Below, piece by piece: positions 10,201 through 19,181 of a stretch of DNA of 64,000 nucleotides (positions are counted from its first letter, which is position 1; each line of letters opens with the position of its first letter). The stretch lies in assembly GCA_025359985.1 (NCBI GenBank), contig JANYDB010000059.1, positions 1 through 64,000 on the forward strand, in the 5' to 3' direction. This stretch comes from Burkholderiales bacterium (GTDB taxonomy: Bacteria > Pseudomonadota > Gammaproteobacteria > Burkholderiales > Usitatibacteraceae). The position numbers were made by a program, and so were the translations under genes. The notes beneath the pieces are model-generated. The model saw nothing but the letters and a program-made list of their open reading frames with translations. It had not been told where the DNA came from and searched no databases.

Positions 10201-10338
10201 GTCACCTCAAGGCATATTGAGAGACAATACCAACAGAGAATCTAAAGCGGAAAATACCAAGCATAAAATTTGCATCCGCAAGTTTGAAACAAAAATATAT
10301 AGCGCATCAAAAATTCAAGCTCACCAAGGAAAGTATAA

Positions 10339-11379
10339 ATGGAAATCGCAGAACTCTTAGCTTTCGGCGTAAAAAACAAAGCCTCTGACTTGCACCTCTC
10401 CGCAGGCTTGCCTCCCATGATTCGGGTTCACGGTGACGTGCGGCGCATCAACGTGCCTGCCCTGACGCACGACGATGTTCACGGCATGGTTTATGACATC
10501 ATGAACGACGGACAGCGCAAAATGTATGAAGAAAATCTTGAGTGTGATTTTTCATTCGAGATTCCGAATCTGGCACGCTTCCGTGTCAATGCGTTCAACC
10601 ATCAGCGCGGTTCGGGTGCGGTGATGCGGACGATTCCGTCGAAGATTTTATCGCTTGAGGAACTTAACTGCCCGAAGATTTTTTCGGAGCTGGCCATGAC
10701 CCCGCGCGGCATGGTGCTCGTCACCGGGCCCACTGGGTCGGGCAAGTCCACCACCTTGGCCGCCATGGTCAACTATGTGAATGAAAACGAATTCGGCCAT
10801 ATTTTGACCGTTGAAGACCCGATTGAATTCGTTCACGAATCCAAAAAGTGTCTGATTAACCAGCGTGAGGTTGGGCCGCACACTTTATCGTTTGCGAATG
10901 CACTACGATCTGCACTACGCGAAGATCCGGACATCATTCTGGTGGGTGAAATGCGTGATCTGGAAACCATCCGTCTGGCCATGACGGCCGCTGAGACGGG
11001 CCACCTGGTGTTTGGCACGTTGCACACATCGTCTGCTGCCAAAACCGTTGACCGTATTATTGACGTCTTCCCAGCAGCTGAAAAAGAGATGATTCGCGCG
11101 ATGCTGTCAGAAAGCTTGCGCGCCGTGATTTCACAAACGCTGTGTAAAACCAAAGATGGCCAAGGTCGCGCTGCTGCCCATGAAATCATGATTGGTACGC
11201 CCGCGATTCGCAACCTGATCCGCGAAGCAAAAGTAGCGCAGATGTACTCGGCGATTCAAACTGGTCAGGCGATCGGCATGCAAACCATGGATCAATGCCT
11301 GAGTGATCTGGTGCGGCGCAATGTCATTAGCGTGGCAGAAGCCCGCAATAAAGCCGCCAACAAGGATGCGTTTAATTAA
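10339..11379 (+). CDS. pilT: Type IV pilus retraction ATPase PilT
   Basis: 346 aa; ASDLHLSAG, GPTGSGKSTTLA Walker A, ALREDPDIILVGEMRD Walker B. Confidence 0.96.
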   Translation: MEIAELLAFGVKNKASDLHLSAGLPPMIRVHGDVRRINVPALTHDDVHGMVYDIMNDGQRKMYEENLECDFSFEIPNLARFRVNAFNHQRGSGAVMRTIPSKILSLEELNCPKIFSELAMTPRGMVLVTGPTGSGKSTTLAAMVNYVNENEFGHILTVEDPIEFVHESKKCLINQREVGPHTLSFANALRSALREDPDIILVGEMRDLETIRLAMTAAETGHLVFGTLHTSSAAKTVDRIIDVFPAAEKEMIRAMLSESLRAVISQTLCKTKDGQGRAAAHEIMIGTPAIRNLIREAKVAQMYSAIQTGQAIGMQTMDQCLSDLVRRNVISVAEARNKAANKDAFN

Positions 11380-11451
11380 CTTTGCGCTGCACGCAACTAA
11401 CAACCTGCATTTAATTTTTGCACGCTGCGCCATCGTGCGCAAGGAGAAATA

Positions 11452-12591
11452 ATGGAACGCGAACAAGCCCTCAAATTTGTACATGAATTATTGCGTGCCA
11501 TGGTTGCCAAAAAAGGCTCCGACCTTTTTATCACCGCCGGTTTCCCGCCCGCCATGAAAATTGACGGCAAGATGACGCCCGTTTCGCAATCAAGCCTGTC
11601 GCCCGTTCATACCGGTGAAATTGCGCGCTCGGTGATGACCGATAAGCAGACGGCCGAATTCGAGGCAACCAAAGAATGTAATTTTGCGATCTCGCCAGCT
11701 GGCATCGGGCGCTTCCGTGTCAATGCATTTTTTCAGCAAGGCCGCATTGGTTTGGTGATGCGTACCATCACCACCACAATTCCAAAAATGGAAGATTTAA
11801 ACCTTCCTGAAGTACTGAAAGATGTGTGCATGACTAAGCGCGGGCTGGTGATTTTAGTCGGCGGTACCGGCTCCGGCAAATCAACCTCGCTGGCGGCCAT
11901 GATTGGCTATCGCAATGAAAATACCTTCGGCCACATCATTACCATCGAAGATCCGGTGGAGTATGTGCATGAGCATAAAAACTGTGTGGTGACCCAGCGC
12001 GAGATTGGCGTTGATACCGATAACTGGTTTGCAGCTCTTAAAAATACCCTGCGTCAGGCGCCCGATGTGATTTTAATCGGCGAGATTCGTGATCGCGAAA
12101 CCATGGATTACGCTATTGCGTTTGCTGAAACCGGCCATTTGTGTATGTCCACCCTGCATGCCAATTCGACCAACCAGGCGCTGGACCGGATTATCAACTT
12201 TTTCCCTGAGGAGCGACGTCATCAATTGCTGATGGATTTATCGCTTAATTTAAAAGCGTTTGTTTCACAGCGTTTGATCCCGAAAAAAGAGGGCAAGGGC
12301 CGGGTTGCGGCGATTGAAATTTTATTGAATTCGCCGCTGATTCAGGATCTGATTTTCAAAGGCGAGGTGCATGAAATCAAGGAAGTGATGAAGCGCTCCC
12401 GCGAAATCGGCATGCAAACATTCGATATGGCGCTGTTCGATTTATACGAGGCTGATTTAATTTCGTACGAAGACGCGCTGCGCAACGCGGATTCCCTGAA
12501 CGATCTGCGGCTTAAAATAAAACTCGAAGGCAAATCATCAAAAGAAAAAGATTTGGCATCCGGTCTGGAGCATCTGGAGATTGTGAAGTAA
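11452..12591 (+). CDS. pilU: PilT-family ATPase PilU
   Basis: 379-aa PilT paralog directly downstream of pilT; KGSDLFITAGFPPAMKIDGKM, GGTGSGKSTSLAAMIGYRN. Confidence 0.95.
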   Translation: MEREQALKFVHELLRAMVAKKGSDLFITAGFPPAMKIDGKMTPVSQSSLSPVHTGEIARSVMTDKQTAEFEATKECNFAISPAGIGRFRVNAFFQQGRIGLVMRTITTTIPKMEDLNLPEVLKDVCMTKRGLVILVGGTGSGKSTSLAAMIGYRNENTFGHIITIEDPVEYVHEHKNCVVTQREIGVDTDNWFAALKNTLRQAPDVILIGEIRDRETMDYAIAFAETGHLCMSTLHANSTNQALDRIINFFPEERRHQLLMDLSLNLKAFVSQRLIPKKEGKGRVAAIEILLNSPLIQDLIFKGEVHEIKEVMKRSREIGMQTFDMALFDLYEADLISYEDALRNADSLNDLRLKIKLEGKSSKEKDLASGLEHLEIVK

Positions 12592-12608
12592 CGCCTTGAT
12601 TAGCCGTT

Positions 12609-13826
12609 TCAGCTTTTTAAAGTAGGCACAACCGGCGCAGCAGGTGAAGCAGATGCACCAGGTGTAGCAGATACGGGGGGCGCACCATCGCGTCGGTTGC
12701 TGCCCGCAATGATCTTGTACTCATAAAGTCGGCACTCGATCTTGCCGTTGAACAAAGGTGTTTTCTTGGAGGCTGACAGGCGCACGCCTTTCGGTAAGGC
12801 CGTATCGCCGGTAAAAAAATAGGCTCGCCATCCAGAAAATTTTTGCTTCAATAAATCACCCAGCTTGGGGTAGAGCTCCGTTAGTTCAGTGGTCTCGCCC
12901 AAGCGCTCACCGTACGGCGGATTAGTGACCATCACACCGGTTTCTTCGGGCGCCGAAATTTCCAGCATATTGGCTTGCTTCAGGCGCACGCAATCGCCCA
13001 AGCCATTGGCCAATAAATTGGCGTGCGCATCATCGAGGGCAAAACCATAAAGATCGGAGCCATAAATCGGCAACAGTGTCTTCGGTTTTTCAGCGTCACG
13101 TGCCGCAGTCAACATGTGGCTCCAGGCGGCTGAATCAAAATTTTTCAGTTTCTGAAACGCGAACTGGCGACGCGAGCCCGGCGCGATATTGAGCGCGATT
13201 TCAGCGGCTTCCACCAGAAAAGTACCGCTGCCGCACATGGGATCCAGAAACGCTTCACCAGGCTGCCAACCCGAGAGCGCAATAATGCCTGCCGCCAAAT
13301 TTTTCTTCAATGGCGCGACACCGGTATGCTCGCGCGAACCGCGTTTAAACAACGGTTCACCGGAAAGATCGAGGTAAATAGTGGCGTCGGTCGCGTTCAG
13401 AAAAGCGTGAATGCGCACATCAGGCTCACGTGTCGCAACCGATGGGCGCGAGCCAATCACTTCACGGAATTTATCGCAGACCGCATCCTTAATACGCAGG
13501 GTGGTGAAATCGAGGCTTTTCAGCGGACTACGCTGTGCGTTCATTTCCACTTTAATGGTGCGCGTCACATCAAAGCGCTGCGGCCACGGCAATAACATCA
13601 CGGCATCATAAATCTGATGTTCGTTGTCATAGGCAAAATGCGCCACTTGCCACAAGATACGGCTGGCGATTCGTGAATGCAGATTAGCGCGATAGGCGTC
13701 GGTAAGCTCGCCTTCAAAGGCGACCCCAGAGTCATCCGCTTTGATGTTTTGCGCGCCCAGAGCGGCGAGCTCCTGCGCTAACGGCGCGGATAATCCGCGG
13801 GGGCAAGGAGCGAAAAATTTTTCCAT
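12609..13826 (-). CDS. THUMP-domain class I SAM-dependent rRNA methyltransferase (RlmL N-terminal half-like)
   Basis: EAFLDPMCGSGTFLVEAAEIA and MVTNPPYGERLG motifs; N-terminal THUMP-like region. Confidence 0.88.
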   Translation of the reverse strand: MEKFFAPCPRGLSAPLAQELAALGAQNIKADDSGVAFEGELTDAYRANLHSRIASRILWQVAHFAYDNEHQIYDAVMLLPWPQRFDVTRTIKVEMNAQRSPLKSLDFTTLRIKDAVCDKFREVIGSRPSVATREPDVRIHAFLNATDATIYLDLSGEPLFKRGSREHTGVAPLKKNLAAGIIALSGWQPGEAFLDPMCGSGTFLVEAAEIALNIAPGSRRQFAFQKLKNFDSAAWSHMLTAARDAEKPKTLLPIYGSDLYGFALDDAHANLLANGLGDCVRLKQANMLEISAPEETGVMVTNPPYGERLGETTELTELYPKLGDLLKQKFSGWRAYFFTGDTALPKGVRLSASKKTPLFNGKIECRLYEYKIIAGSNRRDGAPPVSATPGASASPAAPVVPTLKS

Positions 13827-13836
13827 TTGTTATCTG

Positions 13837-14253
13837 CTAGAACGGTTTTACAATTACCAAAATAACGATGCCAATCAAAAGCGGCAAAGTCGGAATTTCA
13901 TTGAGCCAACGGTAAAAAACATGTCCGTGTGTGTTGCGATCATGCTTAAAATCACGCATGAGTTTGCCCAGATAAAAATGTTGCACCACCAAAATCGCCA
14001 CCAGCGCCAGCTTGGCATGCAGCCACCCACCGCGATAGCCATACCCTAACCATAGCCAGATGCCCAGAATCAGGGTAATCACCATGCAGGGGGTCATGAT
14101 GCCAAAGTACAGCTTGCGCTCCATGATTTTAAAACGCTCGATAGATATTTTGTCTTCGGCTTGCGCGTGGTACACAAACAGGCGTGGCAAATAAAACAAG
14201 CCTGCAAACCAGGCCACCATAAAAATAATATGAAACGATTTGATATAAAGCAC
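13837..14253 (-). CDS. hemJ: HemJ/CopD-family membrane protein (protoporphyrinogen oxidase HemJ-like)
   Basis: 138 aa, KSFHIIFMVAWFAGLFYLPRLFVYH...ERKLYFGIMTPCM, multi-TM HemJ-like. Confidence 0.8.
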   Translation of the reverse strand: MLYIKSFHIIFMVAWFAGLFYLPRLFVYHAQAEDKISIERFKIMERKLYFGIMTPCMVITLILGIWLWLGYGYRGGWLHAKLALVAILVVQHFYLGKLMRDFKHDRNTHGHVFYRWLNEIPTLPLLIGIVILVIVKPF

Positions 14254-14265
14254 GGCAACTCCGGA

Positions 14266-14814
14266 TTACCCTAAATATTTATTCAGCGCAGCATCGAGCG
14301 TGCCTTGCGCCATCATGATGACTTCACAAAATTCGCGCACCGCGCCATGCCCGCCTTCAGCTTCGGTCACATAGTGCATACGCTCGCGCACGAATGCGGG
14401 TGCGGCCGGTACGCAGGCCGCAAAACCGCAGCGCATCAGAATTGGCAAATCGACGACATCATCGCCAATGCTCGCGACTTGATGCGCTTCGAGGGTTAAG
14501 CTTTGGAGTAATTGTGCAAAAACCTTGCCCTTATTGTCTGCATGCTGAAAGAGCTGCGAAATGCCTAAATCAGCCGCGCGTTTTTCCAGCGCTTTGGAAC
14601 CGCGGCCGGAAATGATTGCCAGCTCAACCCCGCTAGCCTGAAGCATTTTCATGCCATGACCGTCAAGGGCGTTAAAAACTTTAATGCTGTCGCCGTCTTC
14701 GCGATAAACCAGCGAGCCATCCGTCATCACCCCATCGACATCAAACACAGCCAATTTTATCTCACGCATGCGCGCCGAAATACTTGCTAACTTAGCTTCA
14801 GTTAACCGCATCAA
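14266..14814 (-). CDS. kdsC: 3-deoxy-D-manno-octulosonate 8-phosphate phosphatase
   Basis: KLAVFDVDGVMTDGSLVY HAD motif, IGDDVVDLPIL; overlaps kdsD. Confidence 0.93.
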   Translation of the reverse strand: MMRLTEAKLASISARMREIKLAVFDVDGVMTDGSLVYREDGDSIKVFNALDGHGMKMLQASGVELAIISGRGSKALEKRAADLGISQLFQHADNKGKVFAQLLQSLTLEAHQVASIGDDVVDLPILMRCGFAACVPAAPAFVRERMHYVTEAEGGHGAVREFCEVIMMAQGTLDAALNKYLG

Positions 14815-15827
14815 AGCACGCCCATGCGCATTAAATCCAGCACATGAATAGCACCGACTATTTTTCCGGCTGCATCCACTACCAATAAACCACTGGAGCC
14901 GATTTTGTGGCGTTCAATCAGCTCTGCCGCCTCAGCAGCCAGTTTATCGGCGGTGATGGTTTTGGGGGTTTTGGTCATGACATCGACCACCCTGGTTTCG
15001 CGAAAATTATCGTGGGTCTCTAAAGCACGGCGCAAATCGCCATCACTGAATACGCCCAGCAATTTATCGTCGGCATCCACGACGGCAGTCATGCCGAGGC
15101 CTTTGCGCGACATCTCCATAAACGCCTGCGGCAACAGCGCATCAGATGGCACTTTGGGCAAGCGTTCGCCGGTCACCATGACGTCGGACACATGCACCAG
15201 TAAACGTCGCCCCAGGGAGCCGCCTGGATGATGCATGGCGTAGTCTGTTTCACCAAAGCCGCGCGCATCCAGTAGCGTTACCGCCAACGCGTCGCCCAAC
15301 GCCAAGGTGGCGGTGGTACTGGCGGTTGGCGCCAGATTCAAAGGGCAGGCCTCGCGCTCGACACCGGCATCCAGATGCACGGTTGCGGCCAAAGCCAGGG
15401 TTGAACGAGGTTTACCGGTGATAGCCACAATGGGCGTGCCACGACGCTTTAGCTGCGGCAAAATTTTAAGTATTTCATCGGACTCACCCGAATTGGAGAT
15501 CGCGATAACCACATCGTCTTTGGTGATCATGCCTAAATCACCGTGGCTGGCTTCGCCGGGATGCATGAAAAACGCGGGCGTGCCTGTAGAGGCCAGGGTT
15601 GAGGCGATTTTGCCGCCAATATGTCCGCTCTTGCCCATGCCGGTAACCACCACCCGGCCGTTATTGGCGAGCACCTCAAACAAAAGCTTATGCGCCGCAA
15701 TAAAGCTGACGCCCAGTTTGTCTCGCAAGCCCAACACGGCCTCGGCTTCGATTTCAAAAGTTTCCTGCGCGAGCTTGAGGGTGCGCGCGGTGTCCGCAAT
15801 GGATCGGGGATGTAATAGACTCTGCAT
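14811..15827 (-). CDS. kdsD: Arabinose-5-phosphate isomerase (SIS + CBS domains)
   Basis: VVTGMGKSGHIGGKIASTLASTGTPAFFMHPGEASHGDLGMI SIS motif and two C-terminal CBS domains. Confidence 0.94.
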   Translation of the reverse strand: MQSLLHPRSIADTARTLKLAQETFEIEAEAVLGLRDKLGVSFIAAHKLLFEVLANNGRVVVTGMGKSGHIGGKIASTLASTGTPAFFMHPGEASHGDLGMITKDDVVIAISNSGESDEILKILPQLKRRGTPIVAITGKPRSTLALAATVHLDAGVEREACPLNLAPTASTTATLALGDALAVTLLDARGFGETDYAMHHPGGSLGRRLLVHVSDVMVTGERLPKVPSDALLPQAFMEMSRKGLGMTAVVDADDKLLGVFSDGDLRRALETHDNFRETRVVDVMTKTPKTITADKLAAEAAELIERHKIGSSGLLVVDAAGKIVGAIHVLDLMRMGVL

Positions 15828-15925
15828 ACTGAGATTGTAATGTTTTAGCTCTCAATAATCTAAAAAAACTGCGGCCGAATTAATTGTCGGATAAATTACC
15901 AGGTAAATTACCTAACAACGCGATC

Positions 15926-17896
15926 ATGCATTCCACCTTGCTCCTCATTGTTATTTTGCTCGCGGCTGCGGTCGTTACGGTGGCGCTGTTTCGACGCTTT
16001 AACATGCCGCCGATTTTGGGCTATCTGATCGTCGGCATGGCAATTGGCCCGTATGCGCTCGGCATTATTCCGGATTCAGAAAGCACCCGTTATCTGGCGG
16101 AATTTGGGGTGGTTTTTTTGATGTTCTCGATTGGTCTTGAATTTTCATTGCCACAATTAAAAGCGATGCGCCATATAGTGCTGGGCTTTGGCAGCGCACA
16201 GGTCATCGTCACCATGGCAGTGGTATTTGTTCTCACTCAATTAGCCGGCCAAAGCTGGCAGACCAGCGTGATTATTGGCGGCGTGATTGCCATGTCGTCC
16301 ACCGCCATAATCTCAAAGGTATTAGCGGAGCAAACCAAACTGCACTCCGCACATGGCAAGCAGATTATGGGGGTGCTGTTGTTTCAGGATATTGCGGTTA
16401 TCCCGCTACTGGTACTGGTGCCCGCGCTCGCACTGTCAGGCGAGCAGCTCATCGTAGAAGTGGGCTTCGCGCTACTGAAAGCGGCGGCGGCGCTCACCGT
16501 TATTTTGCTGATTGGCCAGCGCATCATGCGACCCTTGTTTCATGTGATCGCCGCACAAAAATCGTCGGAGTTATTCGTACTGGCGGTGTTGCTGGTCACG
16601 CTGGGATTGGCGCTAGCCACGGAGCTGGCAGGGGTGTCGATGGCGCTAGGCGCTTTCCTGGCGGGCATGTTGATTTCGGAAACAGAATATCGCTATCAGG
16701 TTGAGGATTACATCAAGCCGTTCCGCGATGTGCTGCTGGGTTTGTTCTTTGTCACCATCGGCATGCTGCTCAATTTTAGCGCGGTGTTTGAACGACTGAC
16801 GCTGGTGCTGCTGATACTGATTGCGCTGCTGGCGTTAAAATTTTCCCTCATCGCGGGTCTCGCGCTGGTGTTTAAAAATGATCGCGGGGTCGCGCTGCGC
16901 TGCGCATTGGCGTTAGCACCAGCCGGTGAGTTCGGGTTTGTGCTGCTCTCACTGGCAGGCAAAATCAACGCCATACCTGAATCGACGCTGCAAGTGGTGC
17001 TTGCGGCCATGCTGATCTCGATGTTGGTCGCGCCACTGCTGCTCGCTCATAGTGAAAAAATAGTGATGCGTTTAGTGTCGAGCGAATGGGAGCAGCGCGC
17101 AGTGCAATTACAGCAGCTGGCGATTCGCAGCATGGCGCAGCGCGGGCATGTGATTATTTGTGGCTATGGCCGCTCAGGGCAAAGCCTGGCGCGGTTCCTG
17201 GAGCAGGAATCGATCAGCATCATTGCCCTTGATGCCGACCCGATGCGCGTCAAGCAAGCGGCCGCGGCGGGCGATTCGGTGGTGTTCGGCAATGCGTCAC
17301 GCAAAGAGGTTTTAACCGCCGCCGGGCTTTCACGCGCCGCCGCGATTGTGGTGAGTTTTGCCGACACTCATGCTGCCATGACGATCTTGGCCCACGCCCG
17401 CGAACTACGCCCGGATGTGCCGGTGATTGTGCGCACCTTTGATGATACGGATGTTGATAAACTCAAAAAAGCCGGGGCCGCAGAAATTGTGGCTGAAGTG
17501 GTGGAAGGCTCACTCATGCTGGCAACCCAGACCATGCTACTGCTCGGCATTCCACTCAACAAGGTGCTGACGCGTTTGCGCACGGTGCGGGGTGAGCGCT
17601 ATCAGTTAATGCGCGGCTTTTTTCCGGGCGCAACCGATGCCGATGACACCGCGCTTGATGCCCAGCAACCACGCTTGCAATCGATCATCGTGGAAGCCGG
17701 TGCCGCTGCGGTAGGCAGCACCATTGAAGCACTTAACCTGAGCGAAATCGACATTACCTTAACCGCGTTACGCCGCCACGGCGTGCGCGACATGAGCCCC
17801 GCAGAGGACACTTGCCTGGAGGCATCCGATGTGCTGATCCTGACCGGCACACCGCAAGCGCTGGCTCGGGCGGAGATGCGGATCATGCAGGGATGA
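15926..17896 (+). CDS. Monovalent cation:proton antiporter-2 (CPA2/Kef-type) with TrkA-N domain
   Basis: LGYLIVGMAIGPYALGII, LAFLAGMLISETEY-like antiporter region, HVIICGYGRSGQSLARFLE NAD-binding motif; the track start at 15884 is a TTG, the ATG at 15926 is preferred. Confidence 0.9.
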   Translation: MHSTLLLIVILLAAAVVTVALFRRFNMPPILGYLIVGMAIGPYALGIIPDSESTRYLAEFGVVFLMFSIGLEFSLPQLKAMRHIVLGFGSAQVIVTMAVVFVLTQLAGQSWQTSVIIGGVIAMSSTAIISKVLAEQTKLHSAHGKQIMGVLLFQDIAVIPLLVLVPALALSGEQLIVEVGFALLKAAAALTVILLIGQRIMRPLFHVIAAQKSSELFVLAVLLVTLGLALATELAGVSMALGAFLAGMLISETEYRYQVEDYIKPFRDVLLGLFFVTIGMLLNFSAVFERLTLVLLILIALLALKFSLIAGLALVFKNDRGVALRCALALAPAGEFGFVLLSLAGKINAIPESTLQVVLAAMLISMLVAPLLLAHSEKIVMRLVSSEWEQRAVQLQQLAIRSMAQRGHVIICGYGRSGQSLARFLEQESISIIALDADPMRVKQAAAAGDSVVFGNASRKEVLTAAGLSRAAAIVVSFADTHAAMTILAHARELRPDVPVIVRTFDDTDVDKLKKAGAAEIVAEVVEGSLMLATQTMLLLGIPLNKVLTRLRTVRGERYQLMRGFFPGATDADDTALDAQQPRLQSIIVEAGAAAVGSTIEALNLSEIDITLTALRRHGVRDMSPAEDTCLEASDVLILTGTPQALARAEMRIMQG

Positions 17897-18032
17897 AACG
17901 AAAATCTAAAGCGTAGAATGCCTATTGACGGTCAGTTTGAAGCAAAAATGGCTTAAACAGCAGGCTGGGCGCGGAGTTTGTAATCGTAACGCAGCAGACG
18001 ATGACCAACATGAAATACCGGCGCTCGCCCAT

Positions 18033-18056
18033 AAAAAAACCCGCCGAAGCGGGCTT
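18033..18056 (-). terminator. Rho-independent terminator of the major pilin-like gene (possibly bidirectional)
   Basis: Minus strand reads CCCGC-TTCG-GCGGG-TTTTTTT (GC stem, UUCG tetraloop, U tract). Confidence 0.85.
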
Positions 18057-18075
18057 TTCTCTCGGCGCTTTTAAA

Positions 18076-18762
18076 TCAAAACGTCATACAAACCGTATAG
18101 CCAGTGTTGTCGTCAACCGCTGTAGTAACGGTAGCTGCAACGGGTGCTGCTACTGCAGCACCCACTACAAGATCACGAACTCGAATTGATCCTGTTGCCG
18201 TATTGCCATCGTCTAGAGTGGTGTCAAGCTGCTTGGCGTATTTGCCCAGGATGGTGCTGGAACAAAATACATAAGTACCTGACATGCCGATAATCGGGGT
18301 CTGCGCAACAGTAGCACTGGTAATACCAATACGACCACCCTCTACATTCTGTGGATAGTAGCCGGGCAGCGTGGCTGGATCAGTTGGCCCTGCAGCAAAG
18401 TTTGTAGCGCGAACAGCACGCCAGAACTTGGCGGACTCATCGGTCGCGGTTTCCGAATTCCACTCGCCATCAATACGACCGTTAGCATTCCCATTGTCGC
18501 CTGCTGTAGGCGCTGGCGCTGTGCCACTTGGCAAATTGGTAAGTGCCCTACCGTCATCACCGGGAATAGCCTTAAAACGGTCTTGATAGCCATAAATATA
18601 GAGCGGGATCGTTTTGAAATCTTGCGCAAGGTTTTTCACCTTCGCACTATTGATCAACTCTTGCCCTTTTAAAATACCGCCAAGCAACAGCCCGATGATC
18701 ACGAGCACAATGGCAATCTCGACGAGCGTAAAGCCTGATTGTTGGTTTTTCATACTTTTCAT
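18076..18762 (-). CDS. Type IV prepilin-like protein, candidate major pilin
   Basis: MKSMKNQQSG|FTLVEIAIVLVIIGLLLGGIL class III signal peptide with Glu5; AAGGA RBS upstream of the chosen ATG at 18762; dedicated promoter and terminator. Confidence 0.88.
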   Translation of the reverse strand: MKSMKNQQSGFTLVEIAIVLVIIGLLLGGILKGQELINSAKVKNLAQDFKTIPLYIYGYQDRFKAIPGDDGRALTNLPSGTAPAPTAGDNGNANGRIDGEWNSETATDESAKFWRAVRATNFAAGPTDPATLPGYYPQNVEGGRIGITSATVAQTPIIGMSGTYVFCSSTILGKYAKQLDTTLDDGNTATGSIRVRDLVVGAAVAAPVAATVTTAVDDNTGYTVCMTF

Positions 18763-18907
18763 TATATTTTTCCTTTTTAGAGCGCGCATTACGATTAGAC
18801 GATTAGGGTATTAAATAAAACTCTGCATAAAAACGAATGACAGCGGAGGATGGGCACACTACCTTGCTGCTTTATAAATTCTGATTCATGTTTCGTATTC
18901 TTACTAA

Positions 18908-18924
18908 TGCAAAGGCTGTGCCAA
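18908..18924 (-). promoter_or_regulatory. Sigma-54 (-24/-12) promoter for the pilin-like gene
   Basis: Minus strand TTGGCACAGCCTTTGCA versus YTGGCACGRNNNTTGCW: one mismatch, correct GG-N10-GC spacing. Confidence 0.87.
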
Positions 18925-18996
18925 CTATTTAACTTGTTGTTTATGCATTACTTTAGCTATGCCATGTCATGCAAAAACCTTTAATCGGCATAGGCG

Positions 18997-19036
18997 TGTC
19001 GAGACTTGAGACAGGCTAATGTCCAAATTCTCGACA
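18997..19036. promoter_or_regulatory. Pair of TGTC-N9-GACA dyads, putative enhancer-binding sites for a sigma-54 activator
   Basis: TGTCGAGACTTGAGACA (18997-19013) and TGTCCAAATTCTCGACA (19020-19036); the second is an inverted copy of the first (14/17 identical after reverse complement). Confidence 0.65.
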
Positions 19037-19181
19037 TATCATGATGACCCGCCGATTTCGCGACGCTATTACCGGGCACTACTTGGCACTCCCGTCGGTT
19101 CGGGTTAGTCTTCGTTAAGGATCGGACTTATTTTGTTCATCTGTTTATCTGCTCAGTCATTCAACATATCACTCTTTATTT

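Noticed and set aside
18851-18867. Second sigma-54-like site on the plus strand (TGGGCACACTACCTTGC) facing the histidine kinase
   Set aside because: GG-to-GC spacing is 11 rather than 10 bp, which normally abolishes sigma-54 recognition; it is also about 300 bp from the kinase start.
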